Source: Melastoma dodecandrum (taxonomy: Eukaryota; Streptophyta; Magnoliopsida; Myrtales; Melastomataceae). From it: 64,000 nt of DNA. Position 1 is the stretch's first letter. Each line of letters begins with the position of its first letter. The stretch lies in NCBI GenBank assembly GCA_029817715.1, contig JARUPY010000288.1, positions 496,001 through 560,000 on the forward strand, given 5' to 3'. Under the pieces are notes generated by a model. That model searched no databases, was not told the DNA's origin, and saw only the letters and a list, made by a program, of their open reading frames with translations. The position numbers and the translations under genes are program-made. Shown piece after piece: positions 56,474-64,000 of this stretch.

Positions 56474-58647
56474 ATGGCGGATACATCCCCAGGACGTGTG
56501 GTGGCTTCTACAACAATTGAAGAAGAAGGAGACCTTCCTCCAACCGCCAGTGAAGCCACGGATGTGACCCCCTCTCCAACTTTCTCCCTTGACGCGGTGG
56601 CATTTCCCCCACTTTTCTCTCAAGCCCCCGACTTTCGTTGTCGGGCAATCCTCAGGCGGAGGCATGTCTCCGTCATATATACCACCCCTGGCGGCCTTCA
56701 CAATGCCAACAATGCAGACCTCGACCATCCCAATGACCGTCTCCCCATTCATTCCCAACCCGTCCACACCGGCCCAAGGCGCCGACACCACATCCCTGAG
56801 GGGCAAGGTCGAGTCCCTTACCGCGGAACTATCTGCCCTGAAGACGATGATGGCAGAATTACTTCAACGGCATCTCTCGGTAACTCCAACTCCCGTTACC
56901 GCCCAGAATCCCCACTTTCCTCCTGTCATGCCAGGATCCGCAGCACCAACAATCACGGCGCCGCCACATTATCCTTTCTCACAGCCGGGTTTGGGCAATC
57001 CCTCAGGCATCTCTCCATTATACCACCCGGTCATGCCTGGGCCAGCCGCCTCCACCAATATTGCTTCCCTTTACAACCCATACATGCGCATGCCACCCGC
57101 CTCTGCGACCTCGACACATCCACAGGTGCCGCCCTACTACTCACAGCCGCCAGCCCTGAGGCCAACTCCCTACGTGCCAGCCGCGGTCGGGCCAACTCCC
57201 CCGGAAGGAATGCCGATCTCTTACTTCCCTGTCAGCGCTCCAGTGCCACAATCTACCGCTGGTCCCTCGGCCCCACATGCAGGGCCAACCCCGCCCAGTC
57301 CAAGAACCCGCAACGCGACCATAGTAGATGAGTTGTTGGGGGAGAAGGGACAGATGAGCTCCTTCGAGACAAGGCTCGAAGCCAAGATATCATCAATGCG
57401 GGAAGCTGAGGCCAAACACATTGCGAGGCTCGAAGAATGCATTAACGCCCTCCAAGGGTACCAGGCTCGGACATGGGAGTACAACGACTTCCAGGTTCCC
57501 CACTTTCAAGTTCCCCCTAAATTCAAGCCCCCGGAGTTCGAAAAATTCAAGGGCACCGGATGTCCTGAACTGCACCTCAAACAGTTTTGCCACAAGATGT
57601 CGGTCTATCCGGCAGATGATCAGCTCCGCATCACAATGTTTCAAGAAAGCCTGGCAGAGTCGGCGCTTCAGTGGTACTATTCCAAGGACCTTAGGCAGTT
57701 CGCCACGTTCAAGGAGTTGGCGCTTGATTTCTTGAATTACTACAGCTTTAACGTCGAGATGGCACCAACGCTGTCTGACATCCACAAGCTGCGGAGGTTC
57801 CGGGGAGAGTCAATCAAGACTTTCGCGCACCGTTTCCGGGAGATGGCGACGCAGATCAAGCCCCCCATGCAGGAGCGAGATCTCATCACTGAATTTCTAC
57901 AGTTGCTGCCGCGCGAATATGGACCATTCATGATTGGCGGACGGGCACCGCTCACATTCGCCCAGCCAGCTCGATGACGCCAGTAGAGATGGCCTCATTC
58001 CAACCGCACCGCCAAAGCCGATGATCAAGCCGAAGCCCAAGGAGCTCATTGCAACAGCCGAACACAGTAGGCAATCAATGAGGGCTACACCACCCCCTAC
58101 CACGTATGCGCCAAGGTCGTACGTGGCGGCAGCTGCCAGGCCACCAGCGCCCGCCACCACTCGCCCCAGAGCTCCCGCACCCGTGATGATGTATTCCCAA
58201 CCGCGGCCGGTTCAACAGGAGCGCCCGAAGCGCAGGTTGGAAGACCTTACCCCCACTCCTGATCCGTTGGATGTCATGTTCGTCCGACTGAGAGACATGG
58301 GCTTCATCAAGCCCGTGGAGGCCAAGGTGACCAATCCCTCCTCTATTGGCTACAACCCCAAGGCGGTTTGTCAATATCATTCTGGGGCGCTGGGGCATGA
58401 CACCAAGGATTGCATCGCCCTCCGCTTTAAAATTCAGAATTTGTTGGATGACGGCGTAATCACCTTCGCTGCACCAGCCACCATTCCTAACGTCAAGAGC
58501 AATCCTTTGCCTGAGCACGTGAACTATGTCGGTGTTAACTCCTTCGTGCCGCTGACCAATCAAGAAGAAGAAATCCACATGTACGAATGTGAGGTAGCAC
58601 CTACAGAGCATGTCAACATGGTGCACGCCGGCAAAGGACGAAGCTGA
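56474..58647 (+). pseudogene. Tat/Ogre gag, frameshifted
   Basis: An ATG at 56474 begins MADTSPGRVVASTTIEEEGD. The frame shifts near 56600 into one carrying a Pro-rich region, a coiled-coil stretch near 57350-57440 and the gag core (PPKFKPPEFEKFKGTGCPEL, MFQESLAESALQWYYSKDL, FRGESIKTFAHRFREMATQI). A second shift near 57960 leads to the C-terminal part, with a zinc-finger-like CQYHSGALGHDTKDC near 58372. The protein would form the retroelement particle and bind its RNA. Two frameshifts make this copy inactive. Confidence 0.85.
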
Positions 58648-58991
58648 GGTCGAGGTCGAAACCAAGGCCGAAGTCATCCCAACAGGGGGGTTCGCCCGGT
58701 GTCAGCGACTACAGCATTACCGGACGGCTTCACGATGATAAATCCTCGGAGGCCCAAGGCGCCATATGTATACATTCCGCTCGGAGAGACACAACCTGGA
58801 GCGCCCTCCCAGGCAGAAGGCTCGCTTGCGAAGGAACCAAGGATTCCAGTCGTGATCAGACCCAGCTGCGCCTCACCAACCCCAGAAGTTGAACTCATCA
58901 CCCGTTCAGGTAGGGTGGTGGCTGCTCTTAACGCCCAGCTGCAGGGGAACCGTCGAAGCCCAAGGCGCCATCGAACGAACAGATCCGCAAG

Positions 58992-59756
58992 GTGATCTAC
59001 GCTATCAAGGAGAGCGATTACAACATTGCAGGACAGCTGAGGAAGCAGCCAGCTCAGATTTCGTTCTTCGACCTTATTCATTCCTCCGACAAGCACAGGG
59101 AGATGTTAGAAAAATTCATTGCCAAGGTGCATGTGCCTGAGCAGGTTGAAGTAAATGCGTTGGACACGTACATGAACCAGATATTAGCCAACGACGCAAT
59201 TACTTTTTCAGAAGATGATCTCCCGGAACAAAGAGACGATCACAACGATGCGCTATTTATAACGCTCAAGTGCAGAGACACCACCATCTCCAAGGTTCTC
59301 ATAGATGGTGGGTCAGGGGTCAATAAAATACCGCTCGTGGTTGCACAAAAGCTCGGCATCAACACGGAGAAGCTACCGCAATCGGGGTTATCCATCCGGG
59401 CTTTCGTCGGTGCCAAGCGCCAGGCTCACGGCGAGGTCACTTTGGAGATTAAGGTAGGGCCAACCCTTTTCTCCTCCGTGTTTCTGATACTCGAGACGGC
59501 GGGCTCCTTCAACATGCTGCTAGGATGCCCGTGGATTCACCAGGCAGGAGCAGTCCCATCAACGCTCCACCAGATGGTCAGGTTTCCCTCAGACGGCAAA
59601 CTCGTCACAGTAAGGGGGGAACATACAATGGAACTCTGTCACGAGATCGACATGCCGTATCTCGGAGAGCCAACCGGAGAACCATTGACGGCCCAGACGC
59701 TAGAAATGGTTCACATGGTCAGGCGTGATTACAAATCCGACCCTTTAATGACGTGA
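58992..59756 (+). pseudogene. Retropepsin-type protease of Tat/Ogre element
   Basis: KVLIDGGSGVNKIPLVVAQKLG near 59297 is the aspartic protease active-site loop, with Asp-Gly-Gly-Ser in place of the usual Asp-Thr/Ser-Gly; a changed triad is common in this lineage (Asp-Asn-Gly-Ser). The second-half motif MLLGCPWIHQAGAVPSTLHQ follows. Upstream, FFDLIHSSDKHREMLEKFI is typical of the gag-protease linker. A TGA at 59754-59756, where Trp would fit, separates it from the G-patch. Confidence 0.85.
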
Positions 59757-60497
59757 GGCAACATCAGCGCCGCGAAAGAATTCATCAGACATGGATACCA
59801 ACCGGGCCAAGGACTCGGGGCCAGGGGGCAAGGTATGACCCACCCGATCGGAATCCCCTCTCCGATGGGGACCACGGCGCTTGGATTCGAAGGTGAAGTA
59901 CGGCGTAAGCCGGACAAGCACGCCAACGACAAGTCATTTATCCGCTTCGTCCGTTCTTCTACGACGACCATGGAAGGCGAGATCCTATCTGGGAAACTCG
60001 AAGACATGAAGATCCGGGCTGGTGAGCCAGAAAGGGAAGTGCATCATCCAGAAGACGAGCGGTTGGCTGGCGTACACGTCAACGTTATCCAAGTTAATTT
60101 GGGGCATGGCCAGAGGCGTCGGCCTCGTATGCGGGTCCACTTCATACCACCCAACATTGCTATCTCTCTTGACCAAATGCCGAGGTACATTCGACGAGCC
60201 GGAGCGCCTCCTCCTCATGCTCCAACAGTCTCAGCATCGTCAGGGACGTCCCCAGGGACCGAAATACCACCACCAAACAAGCAAGCAGAATCTTCAGCTT
60301 CGAACTCGACACCAAATTGTGACGAAGAAGGGCCAAGGACCAACGAGCAAGCAGAATCTTCAGCTTCCAACTCAACACCAAATTCTGATGAAGAAGGGCT
60401 AAGTACCAAAAAGAATAGGACAGCTGAGCCTGAAGAAGATGTCAACATAATGGAAGCGTCAAACTCGGCCGAGTCAGACATGCCGCTCAACGGGTGA
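59757..60497 (+). pseudogene. G-patch domain and linker of Tat/Ogre polyprotein
   Basis: In the same frame as the protease, AAKEFIRHGYQPGQGLGARG is a glycine-rich G-patch, a nucleic-acid or helicase-binding motif seen in Tat-type polyproteins. After a basic linker, an imperfect duplication of about 84 bases (60285-60340 and 60345-60400) encodes two copies of QAESSASNSTPN. The frame closes at TGA 60495-60497. Confidence 0.75.
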
Positions 60498-60797
60498 ACC
60501 GTTTCCAACTCTACCTTTTTGCATGTAGATAAAACGTGTCTAGGATAGGTCGCCTTGCTATATTTTGGTCGCGTACTAGCAAGGATGTCCGTATGTAAGG
60601 CGACCCCCTTTTTGAGCCGGGGTGCCTGTGGGATTTGACCGCTGATGATAATGGGGGAATTGGAGGAAACGAAGAGTGCCCCGCTGAGGACTGATCCCAC
60701 GGCACTTCCCTTTTGTTTAGGATGCATAGTTTATCATTTCCTTAAAATTATCTCCCTTTGTAAGGACATGCACTGATTTATTTTCCTTCTAAACAGG
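60498..60797 (+). other. Putative intron between protease and RT
   Basis: The stretch between the G-patch linker and the next frame has no coding resemblance and ends with a pyrimidine tract and acceptor (TTTTCCTTCTAAACAG, ending at about 60797). Possible donors are GTGAAC near 60495, GTATGT near 60590 or GTAAGG near 60594. Ogre elements are known to remove an intron at this place, but the exact borders here are inference. Confidence 0.5.
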
Positions 60798-62021
60798 ATT
60801 AGCGCTTCGGGGATATCCACAAGTCCCGATGAACAACTCACGGACGTAGGCCATCATTCGACACCTCGCCTAATTCGACGAGGAGAAGTTACAGAGCACA
60901 ATCCAGTATCTGCTTCGGTCATGCCCGAGAACTCCCATAAGCAAGAAGAGGAAATAATACGTGACCCGGAATCTCTAGATGGATACCATGGCTTGGAACA
61001 AGGTATCCTGCGACATGAAGAACCGAAGAGCGTCACGTTACAAGAGCCGGTGTCAATCAACATCGGGACCGACGACGAACCCAAGGAGTTATTCATCGGT
61101 GCCGACTTACCGGCAGACGAAGCCAGAGACATTGTCAGTCTACTCAAAGAATTCTCGGACGTCTTTGCCTGGACGTATGCAGACATGCCAGGTTTGGATC
61201 TGGAGATAGTGGAGCATAAAATCCCCACTGATCCGCAAATTACACCGACAAAATAGAAGTAACGTCGGTGCAAGCCTGAGCTAGCACTCGCCATCAAAGA
61301 AGAAGTCGATAAACTCCTTAAGGTCAAGTTCATCGAAGTGGCCCATTACCCAGAGTGGGTCGCAAACATCGTCCCAGTCATCAAGAAAAACGGGAAGGTC
61401 CGAGTCTGCGTCGACTACCGCGACCTCAACAAAGCAAGTCCCAAAGACGACTTCCCTCTACCACGCATCGACCTGCTGGTGGACAACACTGCCGGATTCA
61501 ATAGGTTTTCTTTTATGGACGGGTTCTCCGGCTATAACCAAATTCGCATGGCCGAAGAGGATAAAGAGAAGACGACCTTTACAACGCCCTGGGGCACCTT
61601 CTGCTACCGAGTGATGCCTTTCGGGCTCAAGAACACTGGGGCAACGTATCAACGAGCCATGGTGGTACTGTTTCATGACATGATGCATCGCGAGATCGAG
61701 GTCTACGTCGACGACATGATTGCCAAGTCCAAGGCAGAGCAAGACCATGTGGACGTCCTCCGCAAGTTATTCGAGCGACTCCGCAAATACAAGTTGCGCC
61801 ACAATCCGGCCAAGTGTGTGTTTGGGGCAACATCAGGTAAGCTCCTCGGCTTTGTGGTCAGTAGCAAGGGCATCGAGATCGACCCGGACAAAATCAAGGC
61901 AATTCGCGATCTCCCGACGCCAAAGTCAATCAAGGAAATCTGGGGATTCATGGGTCGCCTCAACTACATTGGAAGGTTCATCTCTAACTTAGCTAATACA
62001 TGTAAACCTCTGTTCAAGTAA
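60798..62021 (+). pseudogene. Reverse transcriptase of Tat/Ogre element
   Basis: After a linker (ELFIGADLPADEARDIVSLL, DVFAWTYADMPGLD) come the RT motifs: VRVCVDYRDLNKASPKDDFP, RFSFMDGFSGYNQI, FCYRVMPFGLKNTGATYQR, the catalytic YVDD at 61704-61715 and CVFGATSGKLLGFVVSSKGI. It copies the element RNA into DNA. TAG 61254-61256 and TAA 61260-61262 interrupt it before the palm, and TAA 62019-62021 ends the frame after KPLFK; each would be one substitution from a sense codon. All key RT residues remain. Confidence 0.9.
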
Positions 62022-64000
62022 TTGAGAAAAGACGTCAAGTTCGAATGGGACGATGACTGCGAAACTGCGTTCGAACAAATCAAGATATACCTAACACGAC
62101 CACCTGTTCTTGTCCCGCCAAAGCCGGGACATCCCCTCACTCTCTATCTCACAGTCAGAGAAGAGTCATTCGGAGCCATGCTCGCCCAGCAACCACCAGG
62201 CTCCAAAGAACATGCCGTCTACTATTTAAGCAAGAAATTCACCGACTACGAGTCTAGGTACACCACTCCGGAACGTACCTGTTGCGCTCTCATTTGGGTC
62301 TTACATCGATTGCGCCAGTACACTCTCCACTATGAGATTTTATTAATGTCTGAAAATGACCCACTAAAATATCTCTTCGACAAACCAACATTGATGGGAA
62401 GAGTCTCAAAATGGCAATTACAGTTAGCCGAGTTCGACATTAGATTTCACTCGACGAAATCTGTTAAAGGTATAACCATTGCCGATCATATTGCCGAATA
62501 CCCAGAAGCGGATGATTCACCCCTGGAGGTCCAATTGCCTGACGAAAACATCTTATTCGTGGAGCCAAAGATAAGATGGACGATGTACTTCGACGGTGCA
62601 GTTAATTCCTCAGGATCGGGAATAGGAGCTGTGGTAATCTCCCCAGATGGACAATATTACCCAACGGCCGCCAAAGTCACCTTTCCCTGCACGAACAACA
62701 TAGCTGAATATGAAGCATGCATCCTTGGCCTACTTCGTGCACTCGACATGCGGGTTAAGCTCCTCGACGTTCATGGAGATTCGGCGCTCATCATCTCCCA
62801 GACAAACGGAGCATGGCGCACTCGAGACCCAAAGCTCATTCCATATCAGGATTATCTACAAACACTAATCAGACAATTTACTGATATTGAATTTAATTAT
62901 CTCCCGCGAACTGATAATCGATTTGCTGATGCTCTTGCAGTGCTCGCCTCAATGATTCCGTTGGCTGGAGAAATGGACCTCGCGCCTTTGCGCATCAATA
63001 TTGCCGATGATCCGAGCTGCATGCATATTGAGCAAAGTCAACCTGAAGATTCCCTACCTTGTTTCACGGACATCAAGAATTATTTACAATCAGGAGGATT
63101 TCCCCAGAATAGCACAGAAAAAGAACGCAAGTTCATCCGGAGGATAACAAGAAGTTATTTTCTGGACGGTGATACCTTATACAAGAAGTCCTTCACGACA
63201 GCTCTCATGCGATGCGTCACCAAGCAAGAAGCTGAAGCCCTCATTGTCGAAGTCCATGAAGGGGTTTGTGGACCACACATGAACGGATACGCTTTTGCCC
63301 AGAAGATCATGCGACAGGGGTATTATTGGCTCACAATGGAAGCCGATTGCATCAAATATGTCAAAACAAGTCGCAAGTGTCAGATTTACAGTGGCAAGGT
63401 ACATGTGCCTCCAACAAGACTTTACCCGTTATTTGAACCATGGCCGTTCTCAATGTGGGGCATGGACGTGATCGGGCCCATCAACCCCAAGACATCCAAC
63501 GGGCATCGATTTTTACTAGTCGCAATCGATTACTTTACCAAGTGGATTGAAGCACAATCCTTCAAAGAAGTCACAGCAAACAATGTTGTGCGTTTCATGA
63601 GAGCAAACATCATCGCCAAATACGGAGTTCCAGAGCTATTGATCATAGACAATGGTTCAAACTTCAACAGCAAACTAATGGAATCCCTATGCGTGGAATT
63701 TCGAATCAAGCATCTCAACTCTTCACCGTACCGTCCACAAATGAACGGTGCAGTCGAAGCCGCCATCAAAAATATGAAGAAGATTCTTCAGAAGACAGCA
63801 ATTACATATCGCGATTGGCACGAGAAGCTCCCTTTCGCATTACTCGCCTACAGAACGACGATGCGCACTTCGACTGGGGCAACTCCCTTCGAGCTCGTCT
63901 ACGGCACTCAAGCAGTCATTCCAGCAGAGGTCAAATTGCCAACTCTCAGGATATCATCCCAAAGCAACATGACAGAAGAAGAGAAGGCCAATCATCAAAT
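62022..64000 (+). CDS. Tat/Ogre RNase H, archaeal-type RNase H and integrase, open to window end
   Basis: This frame has no stop up to the window edge. 62040-62510 is the RT-linked RNase H, but LTLYLTVREESFGAM lacks the first catalytic Asp. 62575-62945 is a second, archaeal-type RNase H with Asp (YFDGA), Glu (AEYEA), Asp (HGDSAL) and Asp (RFADAL) all present. Integrase follows. Its HHCC finger (VHEGVCGPHMNGY ... TSRKCQ) has Ser at 63369-63371 for the first Cys of CxxC. The catalytic core has Asp at 63465, Asp at 63648 and Glu at 63756, a DD35E spacing. Further core motifs are YRPQMNGAVEAAIK and PFALLAYRTT. The C-terminal part lies beyond the window. Confidence 0.9.
   Translation, partial: MRKDVKFEWDDDCETAFEQIKIYLTRPPVLVPPKPGHPLTLYLTVREESFGAMLAQQPPGSKEHAVYYLSKKFTDYESRYTTPERTCCALIWVLHRLRQYTLHYEILLMSENDPLKYLFDKPTLMGRVSKWQLQLAEFDIRFHSTKSVKGITIADHIAEYPEADDSPLEVQLPDENILFVEPKIRWTMYFDGAVNSSGSGIGAVVISPDGQYYPTAAKVTFPCTNNIAEYEACILGLLRALDMRVKLLDVHGDSALIISQTNGAWRTRDPKLIPYQDYLQTLIRQFTDIEFNYLPRTDNRFADALAVLASMIPLAGEMDLAPLRINIADDPSCMHIEQSQPEDSLPCFTDIKNYLQSGGFPQNSTEKERKFIRRITRSYFLDGDTLYKKSFTTALMRCVTKQEAEALIVEVHEGVCGPHMNGYAFAQKIMRQGYYWLTMEADCIKYVKTSRKCQIYSGKVHVPPTRLYPLFEPWPFSMWGMDVIGPINPKTSNGHRFLLVAIDYFTKWIEAQSFKEVTANNVVRFMRANIIAKYGVPELLIIDNGSNFNSKLMESLCVEFRIKHLNSSPYRPQMNGAVEAAIKNMKKILQKTAITYRDWHEKLPFALLAYRTTMRTSTGATPFELVYGTQAVIPAEVKLPTLRISSQSNMTEEEKANHQ

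Larger units (their letters stand above)
50577..64000 (+). mobile_element. Ty3/gypsy Tat/Ogre-lineage retrotransposon, incomplete at window end
   Basis: The order is 5' LTR, tRNA-Arg primer site, an extra ORF1, gag, protease, G-patch, RT, RNase H, a second archaeal-type RNase H, and integrase. An ORF before gag and a second RNase H are characteristic of the Tat/Ogre lineage. Several single stops interrupt it (TGA 55494, 56028 and 59754; TAG 61254; TAA 61260 and 62019), along with frameshifts between gag and protease. The integrase frame runs off the window, so the 3' LTR and target duplication cannot be seen. Confidence 0.92.

Overview
The window reads as nuclear DNA of a flowering plant, most likely a eudicot. 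It carries plant-specific families (S-protein homologue, AP2/ERF, CYP86A, LOG, PHT4, S-domain lectin receptor), GT-AG introns, and abundant Ty1/copia, Ty3/gypsy Tat/Ogre and Mutator-like elements. No CRISPR, operon or bacterial signal is present. The species cannot be named from this sequence.

Layout. 1-7102: an internally deleted Ty1/copia element with 1.84 kb LTRs; its 3' LTR is followed by the start of a second internal region. 7600-8050: a frameshifted S-protein homologue (SPH). 9886-11718: a 5'-truncated ATG9 pseudogene. 12795-14276: an intact intronless gene with two NEDP1/SENP8-type (Ulp1) domains, both lacking the catalytic cysteine. 16616-17394: a lectin-receptor fragment between terminal inverted repeats. 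17480-25925: a tandem duplication of a 2.6 kb block holding dead ERF genes, with a pair of unknown acidic-repeat genes between the copies. 26200-33466: a PHT4-type anion transporter pseudogene. Its last intron holds a 4.4 kb Tat/Ogre solo LTR (target duplication ATGTT), which itself holds a 1.54 kb Mutator-like fold-back element (9-bp target duplication). 34368-35879: a nearly complete CYP86A P450 with a lost ExxR arginine. 36.2-37.4 kb: an SPH relic. 38635-39624: an intact membrane protein gene. 41-45.1 kb: gypsy debris. 45321-45701: the best-preserved SPH gene, its 3' flank split by LTR pieces. 49.3 kb: a LOG pseudogene. 50577-64000: a Tat/Ogre retroelement with 5' LTR, tRNA-Arg primer site, extra ORF1, gag, protease, G-patch, RT, degenerate plus archaeal-type RNase H, and integrase, running off the end.

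Functionally this is gene-poor, transposon-rich chromatin. Only three host genes look open: the double Ulp1-like gene, the membrane protein gene and SPH at 45.3 kb. Many lesions are C-to-T or G-to-A (TGG to TGA, CAG to TAG, CAA to TAA, CGN to CAN), as expected from methylated, silenced DNA. The most unusual items are the double pseudo-deneddylase, the fold-back element, and an array of about 15 small hairpins in the copia leader.
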